This document shows positions 22,618 to 34,547 of a DNA stretch of 64,000 nucleotides, one piece after another. Source of the DNA: Zancudomyces culisetae (taxonomy: Eukaryota > Kickxellomycota > Harpellomycetes > Harpellales > Legeriomycetaceae); assembly GCA_001969505.1 (NCBI GenBank), contig LSSK01000866.1, forward strand, positions 1 through 64,000. Reading direction: 5' to 3'. A program made the position numbers and the translations under genes. How positions within the stretch are numbered: the first letter of the stretch is position 1; each line of letters opens with the position of its first letter. Below the pieces are notes generated by a model. It was not told the origin of the DNA and made no database searches. It saw nothing but the letters and a program-made list of their open reading frames with translations.

Positions 22618-22786
22618 TTTACTTTCCTTTTAGTTCTCTTTTATTATTTCAAAATGAAACACATTTAATTATCTTTAACTATCTTTAATCATATTTATCT
22701 TTTTTTAGCTTGTAAAGTAAGTCTGAAGTATTAAATATAGTTACATTTGCAACTATTTTCTCAACAATACCCACAATCAGAAACTA
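22618..22786. other. Convergent 3' spacer
   Basis: 169 bp between the SGD1 and HIBADH stop codons, AT-rich with T runs suitable as 3' end signals on either strand. Confidence 0.4.
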
Positions 22787-23848
22787 TTATTTCTCACCTG
22801 AAATAATCTTATAAACGCTACTAAAATCTTTTGATGCCAACCCGTTGTTTTCACTACATCCATGTAGATACATTTGAGTTGCTAGTGCAGACATAATCGT
22901 CGTGCATCCTGCCTTTTTTGCGGCAAGCAGACTCAGGTTCATATCCTTGAGCATTAACTTTGTAGCAAACCCACCGGAATATTCACGGTTGCTGGGCACA
23001 TTTGCTCCCTCAATGCTGTTTGGGCAAGGGTTGCCAACTTCGCTGGACCAACATCTTCCACTTGATACATTAATGATTTTTGCCAGTAGTTTTCTGTCCA
23101 CACCAAGCTTCACCCCCAAATTCATAGCCTCACTGGTCGCCACCATTGTCGCGCCAAGCAACATGTTGTTGCATATCTTGACGGTTTGCCCACTACCCAG
23201 TCCTCCGCAGCGCAAAACATTTTTCCCCATGTGCTGCAACACTTCCTTCGCCAACTCGAACTCCTCTTCATTGCGACTCCCTACCATAAATGTCAGCGTT
23301 GCTGCCTCTGCTCCCATAATTCCACCAGATACTGGTGCATCTATAGGTATCATTGCACCTCCCTTGCCTTTTGCGCCTACATCTTCCACCTGTTTGGATA
23401 CTTGTTGGGATGTAAATGTGTCTATAGTACTACTGTCTATGCACAGTGTGCGCCTACCCCCTTTTTTTTCTAGCCCTGATACAATCTCACTATACGCTGC
23501 CTTGACATGCTGCGGTTCTGGGAGCATAGTAATTATCACCTCACATTCTTCAGAAAGTTTGGACAAACTTGCGGCCTCTTTGACTCTGTTGCTGTTGTTT
23601 GTTTGCTTCAAAAATCGTCCTGTTGCCTCTTTGTTAATATCATATATTACCATCGGATTTTCAGTCTTTTTGAACATATTGTTTGCCATATGAAACCCCA
23701 TATTTCCCAGTCCTACAAACCCAATTGGACCTTCGATCTTTGTTGATATACTTCTACTTCCACCTAAATATATTTTTACAAAACTATTATTAGTAGTACT
23801 AGTTAAACATATCAGGTTATTAGAAATCCACCAAGTATATGTAGACAT
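22787..23848 (-). CDS. 3-hydroxyisobutyrate dehydrogenase (mitochondrial)
   Basis: 353 residues, single exon. After an N-terminal extension of about 40 residues (contains GGSRSISTK, presequence-like) comes the NAD-binding GFVGLGNMGFHMANN, the substrate-binding DAPVSGG (about 165-175), the catalytic Lys in TVKICNNMLLG (about 222-232), and GFATKLMLKDMNLSLLAAKK near 290-310. The enzyme oxidises 3-hydroxyisobutyrate to methylmalonate semialdehyde in valine breakdown in the mitochondrial matrix. Other beta-hydroxyacid dehydrogenases share these motifs, but the overall order and length fit HIBADH best. It converges on SGD1. Confidence 0.9.
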   Translation of the reverse strand: MSTYTWWISNNLICLTSTTNNSFVKIYLGGSRSISTKIEGPIGFVGLGNMGFHMANNMFKKTENPMVIYDINKEATGRFLKQTNNSNRVKEAASLSKLSEECEVIITMLPEPQHVKAAYSEIVSGLEKKGGRRTLCIDSSTIDTFTSQQVSKQVEDVGAKGKGGAMIPIDAPVSGGIMGAEAATLTFMVGSRNEEEFELAKEVLQHMGKNVLRCGGLGSGQTVKICNNMLLGATMVATSEAMNLGVKLGVDRKLLAKIINVSSGRCWSSEVGNPCPNSIEGANVPSNREYSGGFATKLMLKDMNLSLLAAKKAGCTTIMSALATQMYLHGCSENNGLASKDFSSVYKIISGEK

Positions 23849-23892
23849 GACTTTATTGTTGTTTTTTCATCATAGAGTCTTTAGTACCGTTT

Positions 23893-24121
23893 TTATTCGT
23901 TACCACGCTCCAACTCAATATTCCGCTCTTGTTTTTCTTTAAAAAAAAAGAAAAAAGTAATGACGTTTTGTATTTATTCTCCGGTTTATAGCCATGATAG
24001 GCATACTCTTAGAGTGCATATTATAAGAGTTATTAAAATACCTACCCATCCTGGTCATCAGCGCTGCTGTTAAACCAACACATTTTCTTCCACTAGTTTT
24101 TCCTAAGTTTACCCAAGACAT
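23893..24121 (-). CDS. Candidate 39-residue microprotein, two exons
   Basis: Exon 24121-24046 joined to 23936-23893 (GTAGGT donor, AAAG acceptor, phase 1) reads MSWVNLGKTSGRKCVGL... ending ERNIELERGNE and a stop. The front half is basic and mildly hydrophobic, the back half charged, a shape common to tiny mitochondrial inner-membrane proteins such as respiratory assembly factors. I do not recognise the family. It lies just 5' of HIBADH, on the same strand. The join is plausible but could be chance. Confidence 0.3.
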
Positions 24122-24762
24122 ACTTCGTTTAGTTCAGGTACTATTTTAGAGCCTTTGTCTATTGGTTTGTTTGTTTTTTTGCTTGCTTGTCACTTGCTAA
24201 AGTAGTTTAATATTAAGGTTACACCAACTATATATTATCTTGCTCTAATTCTTCAAGTTCTTTTACTAGTTTGAAGAAAGTTGTTAATTATATATGTTTT
24301 TTAAATTGAGAAAGGATTTGAATAATAGCAATTGTAAAAATTAAAAAAAAGTGGGTTGGTGCTTTTTTTGGGTTGTCTGTTGGTACAAACAGCTCTGAGT
24401 GATTTCAATTAGCGAAAGCCAAAGATAGTATTGTTTCAAGTTTTTGTTGTTTTTAACGACTTCTAAGCCTCACTAGGAGTCCAATCATAACAAGATTGTG
24501 TCGATTATTTTTTCCCCTGACTCCAGGTCTGACCAACTTCATAAATAATGGACAGTTTCGTTTATCTTTATTATTATCACTCATTAGCCTTAGTCGGAGA
24601 AATCCGGCTAAAGCTTTTCCACATAGGCTATCTTTTTCGCAACCATACCACTACAAATCAAGCACCATAAAAACATGCCGGAGTTTTAGCACTTTAAAAA
24701 ATTATACCATAAAGTTTACTCTGTATTCCCCTTGTCATAAACTACTCGTTTGATATCGAATT
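24122..24762. other. AT-rich intergenic region
   Basis: No supported gene. An 85-codon frame at 24496-24753 looks like chance (Ser/Leu/Lys-rich, no motif). Confidence 0.4.
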
Positions 24763-25197
24763 ATGCGCTCTTACTTAAGAACCTCAATGATTTTTTGTGC
24801 TTTACCAAAATTTATTAAGTATGGAAAATCAGCTGAAACCTGTTCAAGCATCAATAATATGCCACAGTCCACACGAAACGCGGATATACTTTTACTCAAA
24901 ACCATACCTAAACATCTAGTATTTTCCTTTTTGCTTTTGTATACATCTGTGGGAATCCAGTTTTTGCAGCATTTTGCAGCTTACATAATTGGTTCATATT
25001 ACTACGCAAACCCGTTTTATTCCCCAAACCTCATTTGTTGCTACCTCAATAGTTCAAAATTAATTACAAATCGTAAAATACACTTTCGCTCATTTGAAAT
25101 ATATTTCGCATTTGGCTTTCCTTTTTACCTTTGCAATTTTTTTATCCTAAAAAAAAGTGAAAGTATAAAAGACAGTAGACTTAATCTCAACACCTAG
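24763..25197 (+). CDS. Hypothetical ORF of 144 codons
   Basis: ATG to TAG, ending 34 bp before the RTF2 start, which is too close for a normal promoter between two genes. It has a hydrophobic stretch (VFSFLLLYTSVGIQFL) and aromatic-rich segments, which often appear by chance in T-rich DNA. No homologue recognised. I consider it more likely the RTF2 promoter and leader than a gene. Confidence 0.2.
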   Translation: MRSYLRTSMIFCALPKFIKYGKSAETCSSINNMPQSTRNADILLLKTIPKHLVFSFLLLYTSVGIQFLQHFAAYIIGSYYYANPFYSPNLICCYLNSSKLITNRKIHFRSFEIYFAFGFPFYLCNFFILKKSESIKDSRLNLNT

Positions 25198-25231
25198 CAA
25201 AGGAATCCTAAAAAAAGAAAAACAACACAAA

Positions 25232-26411
25232 ATGGGAAACGATGGTGGAAGTATACCTCGACGAGTAGAACTAGTAAAGGAAAAGAAAAAAGAGGAAAAA
25301 GTAGATTCGAACATCCAGGCCATAACAAAATGGTTTTTTTGTGCCCTTTCAAAACAACCCCTTGAACAACCAATAGTTGCTGATGAAATGGGAAGAATGT
25401 ATAATCGCGAATCCGTGCTGGAATTTCTGTTAGATCGGGAAAATGCCTTTGGGGATTCTGATAAGATCTGTGGGCATATAAGAACTATCAAGGATGTTGT
25501 GACGCTGAAATTGGCATCAGTACCGACACTTACATCAAAAAAAGCTGAAGCTGAAGCTGTAGTTCCGCCGATCAAGGGTAAAACCAGCAGTTTCTCGCGG
25601 AAGCATATCGAACTTAATGGCACCTCCAATTATATTTGCCCAATACTTGGCAAAGAAATGAATGGAAAAAATAAATTTGTATTTTTATGGACTTGTGGTT
25701 GTGTGCTTTCAGAAGATTCACTCAAGATAATGACAGATAATTTATGTTTAAATGTAAGTATTTCAAGTACGCCTTTTTATTTTCTATTTGTTTCTTACAA
25801 CTCGTTCATTTTGTTTATTGATGAGAGCTTCAAGTGTAAAAATACATATTAATATTAATATTAATATTTATGTTCTATAAAACTAGTGTAGTACACCGAT
25901 TTCGAATCCTGATGACATAATTCAAATCAATCCTCGAAATGATCAACTGATATCTGTTATCGAACAAATGAAACGACATCGCCAAAACAGAAAATCATCT
26001 AAAAAAAGAAAGAATCCCGAAGTTGCTAAAATAGAATCATGCACCGGCTCCAATATTGAAAGACGCGATATACAGCTGAATAATGAACATGATAATATGA
26101 GTGGATCCACTTCTACGAAGGTACTTGAAAAAAACGAGCAGGATGTACGCATAGCCAACAAAAATAAAAGCAAAAGCAAAAGCCATCGCCGTAATGATAT
26201 TACCAACGAAACTGTAGATCCTAAACGCGTAAAATATGAGAGCACATCTAGGGCGAACTCAGGTAGTAAGATTCATAATTCCACAGGTGCTTCAGCAAGC
26301 AAACGAAATAAGGTGTTGGACAGTGTGTTTCTATCCGAAAAGGATCATGAAAAGCTCAATTCTAACAAAAACCACTTGTTTAGGGGAACATTTAACCGCT
26401 ATGTCTCCTGA
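25232..26411 (+). CDS. RTF2: Replication termination factor 2 (Rtf2)
   Basis: Exons 25232-25753 and 25887-26411, 348 residues. It starts MGNDGGSIPRRVELV, the family signature, then the Rtf2 C2HC2 RING-like zinc finger: WFFCALSKQPLEQPIVADEMGR, later YICPILGKEMNGKNKFVFLWTCGCVLSE and, after the intron, CSTPISNPDDIIQINP. Rtf2 stabilises paused forks at the fission yeast RTS1 site, and in animals it acts at stressed forks. The C-terminal third is basic and low-complexity (nuclear). The junction is chosen at AG 25885-25886 because the next AG (25890-25891) would put a stop in frame. Confidence 0.9.
25754..25886 (+). other. RTF2 intron with ATATTA repeats
   Basis: GTAAGT donor, TAG acceptor. Contains four copies of a TATTAA-type hexamer at about 25848-25868, directly before the acceptor region. 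Confidence 0.7.
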
Positions 26412-27304
26412 TATTTATTTTTTTGTTTTTTCTATGTATTTAGCGATTCCACTCGAGCATACAAATTCCTGAATTGAGCCCTTCTTGCTCACATTACTAT
26501 TTAAACCAAAAGCAAACTTCATAATAAAATACGGGCTGAGAGGTTATAATTGATAAAGTTTTTGCGTATAGTTAGTAATAGTGTTCTTACTCGTGCAGAG
26601 ATTTTTCTAGAATAAATAAATGGTAGACAATCTTACAAAAAGATCAGTAAAAAGACAGAATCTTCATTAACCAGATGCAAGCCTACTTTAATAGTAAGTA
26701 GCCTGGTAAAAATGAATGATTTCTGGCCTACTCGCCTACTCGCCTACTCGCTTAAAGACCACAAGTTTATTAGTAGCAGGCCATGTCCTACAATAAGGTA
26801 GCTTTAAAAGATCAAAGTGGTGTTTACGTTGTGTTTGCACTCTAATTAACAAAAGGAGAGGGGGGGGTGAGCACACAATGTAAATATATTCCTATCATTG
26901 GTATGCAAGTATAGTAAAACATGTGTTTTGGTTTTTTCTGAAGTTAACCATGCCAGCAAAACTGTTAAAAATAAAACAATGCAAATGCGATACAATACAT
27001 GGTTGGCCAAGATTGAATAAAAAATAACGAGTATTGGTTAACACTAGTGCACAATTTAAAACAGGGTCTTATATTTAGTAGGGGGATGAGGAGGGGGAAA
27101 AATAAAAGATGAATATGTTTTTTCAAAATAGCACGCGGACCTCCATTTTAAATAGGATTACGATTTATTGAAACGAAAATAAGTCAGGTAATTAATTAGT
27201 AGACTTTTCTGTAAATAGATTGAATCAGTCCATAAAACCAAGTAATATTCTGAGTGCAGTGAACGACTTTCACAAGGAAAGAAAGCAAGTAAAACCAAGT
27301 CAAG
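26412..27304. other. Intergenic region upstream of the ArfGAP gene
   Basis: 893 bp. Contains a short tandem repeat, three copies of CTACTCGC, at about 26729-26752, and a G run at 26862-26869. No ORF or RNA recognised. Confidence 0.45.
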
Positions 27305-28708
27305 ATGACAACATCGGCCGAATATTCAAAGGAAGAAACCCGGACTGAGCTTCGGGCGCTGAGACGCAAAGTGGAGAATCAAAGCTGTTTTGATTGTGGT
27401 AAGCGCGCGCCAGATTGGGCTAGTGTGACTTTTGGTATTTATTTATGCCTGGGATGTTCTGCGGTTCATCGGAACTTGGGCGTTCACATTAGCTTTATTC
27501 GGAGCACGGAGCTGGATTCTTGGACTAAGGAGCAGCTGAATACAATGAAGGTTGGGGGGAATGGTAAAGCAAAGGCTTTTTGGATAAGTCATGGATGTGG
27601 GGATTATATTCAGAATAACACAGGTACTGCAGGAAGTGATAAAAATGTGGAACGCAAGTACACATGTAGAGCTGCATTACAGTATAAGATCCATTTGAAG
27701 AAGCTGGTTGGTGAGCTCGCTGCTGGTGAGCCGGAAGCTCAGTCCTCACCTAATTCAGAAAAGACCCATGGGAGTGAAGGTTCTGAGCAAATAAATAAAA
27801 TACAGATAGAAACAACGTCCAACACTTACGAGTCTATGAATGTGGATGTAGTCTCAAAAAGCGAAAATGTACCCAAAGAACAAATCCAACCAAAGATTTT
27901 GGCGCCTAAGCTGGAAACTCCCATTATTTCAATGAAAAAAACAAGTAGAATAGGAGCTACAGGGACAAAATCTGGCGCCAAAAAGAAGCTGGGTGGTGCA
28001 GTGAGGCTGGCTACGACCCAAATTCAAAACTTTGAGGAGATATCTGCTCGTGCTGAGGCAGAGGCCTTGGCCGAAAAGAAACAAAAAGAAACATTGCAAG
28101 CTTTTGACTACGAATCAAACCGATTGGATGAAAGTAAAAAAGAAAGTGAAAATCAAGAATCTCCACAGAGATATGTTGCCAACAATCAACTTTCTAGTAG
28201 GCTTACATACAACCCCGAAGTCTCGGGTGATACAGCTATGAATAATAATGCGCAGAGAGATGCTGAGCGCCTTGGGATGGCATTTGGTGGTCTCGGATTT
28301 GGAACTACTATGGTAAAACCTGCCTCAAACATCAAGGTTGAAAGTGTGCCTATCTCTCCCATAAATAAAAATCATAACACCAAACAAGCGGATAAGAACA
28401 TTGAAGAATCCACTCATTCCAAGTTTACAAATGCAAAATCGATATCATCTGCTCAATTTTTTGGATACAACAATAGCGACATTGATTCAAGTAATACCAG
28501 CTCCATTTCAAATCGGCCTTCGGTTAATAGAGGTTCAGGTTGGGGCAGAGACATCTTTGGCTCTGATTTAGATATTGAGGAGCTTGGTGTTAATGCAGTT
28601 GATAAAATCAAACTACTTTTGGATTCTAGCGATGCAGAGAACCTGAGACGCGTCTGGAACGAAGGATCGGAAAAGGTGGCAGAGTATTTGGATTCGCTTC
28701 GCTACTGA
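27305..28708 (+). CDS. GLO3: ArfGAP2/3-type (Glo3) Arf GTPase-activating protein
   Basis: 467 residues, single exon. The ArfGAP zinc finger is at about residues 29-52 (CFDC, sixteen residues, CLGC), followed by [13 protein letters not shown] with the catalytic arginine finger, then STELDSWT. This sequence matches ArfGAP2/3 and Glo3 rather than Gcs1/ArfGAP1. The long linker is Lys/Glu/Asn-rich; [17 protein letters not shown] at about 325-335 resembles the Glo3 regulatory motif that senses coatomer and cargo. The protein triggers Arf1 GTP hydrolysis on COPI vesicles at the Golgi. Upstream leader is A-rich with a good start context (CAAGATGAC). Confidence 0.92.
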   Translation: MTTSAEYSKEETRTELRALRRKVENQSCFDCGKRAPDWASVTFGIYLCLGCSAVHRNLGVHISFIRSTELDSWTKEQLNTMKVGGNGKAKAFWISHGCGDYIQNNTGTAGSDKNVERKYTCRAALQYKIHLKKLVGELAAGEPEAQSSPNSEKTHGSEGSEQINKIQIETTSNTYESMNVDVVSKSENVPKEQIQPKILAPKLETPIISMKKTSRIGATGTKSGAKKKLGGAVRLATTQIQNFEEISARAEAEALAEKKQKETLQAFDYESNRLDESKKESENQESPQRYVANNQLSSRLTYNPEVSGDTAMNNNAQRDAERLGMAFGGLGFGTTMVKPASNIKVESVPISPINKNHNTKQADKNIEESTHSKFTNAKSISSAQFFGYNNSDIDSSNTSSISNRPSVNRGSGWGRDIFGSDLDIEELGVNAVDKIKLLLDSSDAENLRRVWNEGSEKVAEYLDSLRY

Positions 28709-30105
28709 GTTTTTTTATATATCATGTGTAGTTGTATGTGTGCATCTTTTGTTTCCTATATTGGAGCTATTTTTCTCTTGGCTGTATAGAACATTGTTCT
28801 TTTTTTTTTGTGATAACATTAACCTTTCTTTTCTTTAAATGAACCATTTATTAACGCCCTGACGGGCTGGAAGGCAACACACAGACCAACCATCAGTCGC
28901 TCATACTCCAACAGCTATATACATACTTCCTTTTTTAGATATATATACATAAAGAGGTTGTTTTGGTCGAGCTAGGCGGAAGAATGCTAGTAGTGCTGGG
29001 TTCGAATGAGAACAACAGTACAAATACTATGGGCGTAATAAGAAAAGGGTAAATGGTATTTAGCGATTCAAGAGTTTTGCTCAAATCTATAAGCCCGCAG
29101 CCTTGTACTATACGCATTTCACCTCGAGATTAGTGAACATGGTCTTTAAAACATTGTGAGACGCTGTAGAGTGCAGTTTTATGTAGACACGTTGTGGTTT
29201 AAAACAGAAAGAAAGTTTATACTGAGGTATTATTATAGATATTGCCTCCTCAGTGTATCTACATTTATAGTTGTAAAGTACGTGTAAACAGCCAATCGGC
29301 TATGCGTAATGGTATATATCAACTGGTATTTAACCACAAATAACATGTCCACCCCACCCCCAAAAATTACTTTCAATGTGGCTATTAGTGTTTATGGCGT
29401 TACACAAAGATGAGATTTTCTCATTTGCTTAACGACATTAATTGCAAAAAAAATTTTTTTGAGTTTGTGATAAGAGAGGGCACTTGGTCTACAATACGAA
29501 ACTCTTACTCATCCCCTTCTTTCTTTATGCTCCTTTTCTCTCCTTCATGGGCTTTTAACTGGATCTCATACTTTTTTGGAAATCGTGCGATGTTGTTATT
29601 TAATACCAGGAAGTGGTAAATTGTCAATCTCTTTTTTTAGTTTGCAATAATGAGGTATATTTGGCGAATAGCGACTTTGTGACTACCTGTAAAAGAGAGT
29701 AAAAGGACAATTTTTTTCCTTTAGTATAAACTGACTTGTAATGGGAAAAATCGCCGAAAATAAAAAAACGATAAAAATGGAAATTTTATATCGATAAGAA
29801 TTTGCTACCTATTATCTTTTTTTTTTAGGTCAACCTTATTTCTTTCAAAATTTTCATCTGAAAAAATCCCTGTAGCTTGTTTGAGATTGTAATCAAAAAA
29901 AAAAAATTCATTTAATCATATTCACAGCCTTTTTTTGTATCGTGAACCGAAATTCTTGAGGGGAATATAAGAGTATAGCTTAGTGATAGTGGAAAGAAAC
30001 ATAAATATTTCCTTTTATAAATTTCTCTTCGCTTGTATAGTTATTAACGATTGAAATCAAGAAAAGGTGATAAAATTAATATCAGGGTAAGGTGGATATA
30101 GTAAA
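28709..30105. other. Long intergenic region upstream of AAT
   Basis: 1.4 kb without a supported gene. A hairpin with 7-bp arms ACTGAGG/CCTCAGT lies at about 29220-29252. Poly(A)/poly(T) runs are common. Small frames (28935-29117 minus, 29410-29619 plus) look like chance. Confidence 0.4.
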
Positions 30106-31380
30106 ATGATCTCAAACACTACAAGGATTGCTGGAAAAAGCATTTTCAAGGCTCCAGCCGGAGTTAGATTTAACTCGATCTGGGCAAATATCAAAATGGG
30201 CCCACCAGATCCTATCCTAGGTATAAACGAGGCATTCAAAAAGGATTCCCATCCTCTAAAAGTGAACTTGGGGGTTGGTGCCTTCAGAGATGACAATGGC
30301 AAACCAAAGGTTTTAGACTGTGTTCGAAAGGCAGAAAAAATTATTTCAGAGAAAAATCTGGATAAGGAATACATTCCAATTGTAGGTTTGCCTCAGTTTA
30401 ATAGCGAAGCCCTTAAGTTGGCATATGGAGAAAATAGTTCAGCCCTCAAAGAGGACAGAGTAGCGGTTACCCAAACTCTGAGTGGAACAGGGGCATTGAG
30501 AATTGGTGGAGCCTTTATTGAACGATTTTTGGGAAAGGACACTACAGTATACGTGCCAGGACCAACATGGGGAAACCATATTAGTGTATTTAAGGACTGT
30601 GGACTGCAGCCTAAGGAGTACAGATATTATGATAAAAAGACAAATGGGCTTGATATTGCTGGATTGCTTGAAGATCTTTCAAGTGCAAAGCCCGGGTCAG
30701 TAGCGTTGTTGCACGGATGTGCGCACAACCCAACAGGTGTAGATCCTACTTTTGAACAATGGAAACAAATACTTGAGGTGTGTAAAAAAAACAGTATTAT
30801 CCCATTCTTTGACGTGGCATACCAGGGCTTTGCCTCAGGGGATACTAACTTTGACGCCCAATCTCTAAGACTCTTTGTAGACAGTGGCGTATCTATAATG
30901 CTTTCTCAAAGCTTTGCAAAGAATATGGGCTTGTATGGCGAAAGAGTTGGCACATTTTCCGTTGTTTGTGCAAGCTCCGAAGAAAAAGATCGCGTCTTGT
31001 CTCAGTTCAAGATTCTTATTAGACCTATTTACTCCAGCCCACCTGTAAATGGTGCTAGAATCGCTGCTGAGGTGCTGTCTAACCCAGAATTGAACAAACT
31101 CTGGTTGACTGAGGTCAAGGGAATGGCTGATAGAATTATCTCTATGAGATCCCTGCTAAGAAAACATTTGGAAGAGGATTGTAAGAGCTCACTAAGCTGG
31201 AAACATATTACTGATCAAATTGGAATGTTTTGCTTTACTGGAATTAGTCCTGAGGCTGTTGATAGATTAAAAGACGAATTCCACATTTATTTGACTAGAA
31301 ATGGACGTATTTCAATGGCCGGCATCACAACCAAGAATGTTCGATATGTCGCAGAATCATTCCATGAAGTTACTAAATAG
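30106..31380 (+). CDS. AAT1: Aspartate aminotransferase, mitochondrial
   Basis: 424 residues, single exon. Residues 1-27 are basic and hydroxylated with no acid (MISNTTRIAGKSIFKAPAG), a matrix-targeting presequence ending before the mature start (IWANIKMGPPDPILGINEAF). The PLP lysine is Lys272 in SQSFAKNMGLYGERVG; HGCAHNPTGVDPT contains the conserved Asn, FDVAYQGFASGD the PLP-ring Asp and Tyr, and SMAGI near the end belongs to the substrate Arg region (NGRISMAGI). It interconverts aspartate and 2-oxoglutarate with oxaloacetate and glutamate, in the malate-aspartate shuttle. Length and motifs are standard for class I fold aminotransferases. Confidence 0.95.
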   Translation: MISNTTRIAGKSIFKAPAGVRFNSIWANIKMGPPDPILGINEAFKKDSHPLKVNLGVGAFRDDNGKPKVLDCVRKAEKIISEKNLDKEYIPIVGLPQFNSEALKLAYGENSSALKEDRVAVTQTLSGTGALRIGGAFIERFLGKDTTVYVPGPTWGNHISVFKDCGLQPKEYRYYDKKTNGLDIAGLLEDLSSAKPGSVALLHGCAHNPTGVDPTFEQWKQILEVCKKNSIIPFFDVAYQGFASGDTNFDAQSLRLFVDSGVSIMLSQSFAKNMGLYGERVGTFSVVCASSEEKDRVLSQFKILIRPIYSSPPVNGARIAAEVLSNPELNKLWLTEVKGMADRIISMRSLLRKHLEEDCKSSLSWKHITDQIGMFCFTGISPEAVDRLKDEFHIYLTRNGRISMAGITTKNVRYVAESFHEVTK

Positions 31381-32923
31381 TTTGATTTAATACTCTACCC
31401 AAAACTTTTAATAAACTATATTTACATGTTTCAATTCTCACACATCTTTATTCTTTAAGAATTTTTTGCTCAAAGATATATTCTTTTCTATTTGAAATAA
31501 CATAATGATCCAATCTTCCCTTTTTTCTTATCAGATTTGGAAAAAGTGAAATTTTATTTAACTGCCAGCTATTTGCTCTCTCTCCTCCCCACCCCACCAC
31601 CGCCCTCGTTGAGGCGAAAAGAATAAAACTATTCTAAAAAAAACATAACCTTGGCTTTACTATTCTCTACATTTATGTGGTTCATCCTTATTGATACTCG
31701 AAATTGACATTGTATCTGGTTTTTGAACCAATATAGCCTGTGTTACACCTATGCGAATGCTTTGAACCTACAAAGATTCAAACATTATTGCGAAGCCTGC
31801 TAATGTTGTATTAGAAATTACCAATCACAAGATCATCATATTGAGAGATTGGTGCAATTTTATCTTTTATCTTATAGCGATAAATGCAAAACTATAGGAA
31901 CACACAAGTCATTGTGAATATATCTTTGGTAATATAATACCACAAAGTCATACTCACAACAAAGATAATGGATATGTATCATAACATTTACCTGTGAAAG
32001 TGTACACTTGAGCTTTTATCTAAACCTTACTAGATGGAGTAACACCTAAAAATATTTTATATGTTTTTTCATCTTTTGATCGAGTTTTTGGATGTTACAC
32101 AATGAGATATAAACTGCTTTTAGTCGATGTCCTTTATCTTGTACCACTACCTTGGATTAAATATATCTGTTTTTTTTAGACTGAATGCACTCCTACAGCG
32201 TACAAATAAAAGGTATTACCTTTGTGACCACAAACAGCATTTTTCTTTATAAAAAAATATGTATTCTCCCGCGTCAAAACAATAGCCACAATAGCATAGG
32301 AATACTAACCATCTTTCTAATGAAACCAAAATTCGACCTTATCTGTGGTTATTCTCACATAGAACAATCCAAAGTTTTAGACAGTTATGACAACTTGTGT
32401 ACACCCAGTAACTTATGTTTAGTATGCTTTTTCTGATGGCTTTTTTTCTACTTTTTCGGACATTTAATAAATCCAAGATTGTAAGAGCAGCTACACCAAT
32501 TAGAGTTGAGCTGCTTTTGACAGGAAGAAAGACCTCTCTTTATTCTTATGAATGTAAAAATTGGGGGAGGGGGTTTCTTCAGGCGAACATGCAACATTAT
32601 ATTTACTGTACTTGTTGAGTTGTACAAGCCCAACTCATAGATAGTTGTAAAGTTCTGTAGAGGTAATTTATGCTTGCCCAATACTGAGTTATAAATATCT
32701 ATTAAAAATACCCTCTTCTCCCCTTCTTCCAATAAAAAGGTATAAAACTTCTAGCTTTTTTGCAATTTTACAACATTATTAACTGAATCTGCAGCTCTAC
32801 AGCAAGAGCCAGGTACAGGAAAGTACATTACAAATAAATAGGGAAATTTTTTTCGTATAACTGCGCTGTTTTATTTGGGAGCGAGCTATGCTTATTTCTC
32901 AATTGATGTTAACGTAACACAAA
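31381..32923. other. Intergenic region
   Basis: 1.5 kb AT-rich. Frames at 32185-32436, 32415-32618 (plus) and 32448-32732 (minus) overlap each other and show no motif. Nothing else recognised. Confidence 0.4.
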
Positions 32924-33342
32924 GTGATTAATACAATAAAGTATGACATCTACAACTACGACAGCCTGATTTACTCAAGTCCGATTACGTTTTGCGCATA
33001 TTCGGGACGATATGCGTGCGTAAGTACTAGAAATAACAATCCCATGCGTATTCAGTCACAGAATCAAATATATCTATCTTTTATGAGTATTCCATGCATA
33101 AGGATAAGATTTGTTGCGTTACTTCAAGCATAGACCTCACAGATGACATAGTTTATGGGTTTGGATATAAATGCGTGATTGACGAACCACATTCGGACGA
33201 GAGCCGGGCTGACTATCAAGCTGCTCTTGCAAGTACACAATTTCTTTCGGATATTGACGCTGATGTTTATTTGAAGGTTGTCAAGACTAAATCGCTTACA
33301 TACTATTATGCGGCATCAAACATCATTAAGAATTCAAGATGA
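32924..33342 (+). CDS. Hypothetical protein, probably two exons
   Basis: Exon 1 32924-33019 ends at a strong GTAAGT donor. Joining it to 33103-33342 (AAG acceptor, phase 0, 83-bp intron) gives 111 residues. The second exon has a convincing protein composition (DDIVYGFGYKCVIDEPHSDE, then QFLSDIDADVYLKVV) with varied codons. No signal peptide, membrane segment or known motif. I could not place it in a family. Another acceptor (33087) also keeps phase. Confidence 0.4.
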
Positions 33343-34547
33343 AACCCTGAAAAAGTTACTGATTTGTGCTGTTGTCAGCGATCCAAGTTTGTTTAGTTGA
33401 CAACCTTTTTTTCTTTTTTTTTTCTTTTTGTATCTTATATTCTTTTAATTTTTTAATAAAATAATTACCAAAAAAAGGTATTTCTATACAGCTGTTATTA
33501 TCCCCAAGAGAATAACATAACCTTTTATTAGTCCAACCTTCTGTTTCCTTTTTTGTTTGATTGTTTGTCTGCGCATTTCTCATCCTCGGTTCGTCTTTAA
33601 ATTCACTATTTTGATATTTTACTTTTCACTACTGTAGATTACTATTAAAAAAGTACATGATAGAGTACTAAATGCTCGATATCATAATAAAATGCACATC
33701 GATACCAGGTGATATTAGTATATTATTGGTAATATACAATAGGATCGAATTATTGCCATGAAAATATTATTTTTTATTAGTCAGCTAAAGTAAAACAAAA
33801 ATCTAAACAGGCCCACATGACTAATGCCATTGTTTATGAGAAAATAACTCTACCAACACTCATGGGGAGTTTTGTGCAGAACGGCATGATGTTTGATAGT
33901 ATCTGTACGTGGTTTTTCTGAAATACTTTTTCTGATTATCATATTGAACTGGGATGTTTGGTAAAGATGAGATACTGAATCAATAATTCGGATAAAGATT
34001 AGAGGAAGGGAAAAAAAAGTAACGGATGAAATTATTATCATTATTCTAGAATAGATGATAGTAAAATGCAAAGGAAAGGTTCATCCTAATGTATAGTCAG
34101 CTATTACTCATTAACTTTGGCTATACGCCTTACAAACTACAAGATGGTCAAAGCTTTTAAGAAAGATTACAGAACCAAGAAAAAAAGGGTTTTTACTCAC
34201 TAAAATGAAGTAAAAAAATTCACATGTTTTTTCATTCCGAGTTTTATAGGTGTCGAAAATCTAAGTTGTTAACAATGAGCCCGAATTATACTCGTGTGTT
34301 TCATAATGTATTTAACAAGAACATGACTTTTATAGCTTTTTTCAGAGTAGATTCCAGTCTTATCTTTTCTCTTTCTTTGTATCACTTTCTCTTTTCTTAA
34401 TCTAAAAAATACATCGGGTGTGAATAAATGCTTAAAAGAGAGCTCGGTTTTGACTTGATATTTTCTTGATACTTTTTCAAATGGCAAAAGAATAAGTATA
34501 AGTATCAGTATAATGTAAATCTTTGAATCAGATTAATACTGTAAAAA
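33343..34547. other. Intergenic region upstream of the MFS gene
   Basis: 1.2 kb AT-rich; minus-strand frames at 33356-33583, 33850-34071 and 34269-34487 look like chance. No element recognised. Confidence 0.4.

Noticed and set aside
22902-23693. 263-codon plus-strand frame
   Set aside because: Antisense of the HIBADH gene with proline/serine-rich shadow composition.
28995-29020. GGGTTCGAATG, like a tRNA B box
   Set aside because: The flanks do not form a T-stem, and no A box or acceptor stem fits around it.
29410-29619. 69-codon plus-strand frame
   Set aside because: Aromatic- and Ser-rich translation of T-rich DNA with no motif or flanking splice logic.
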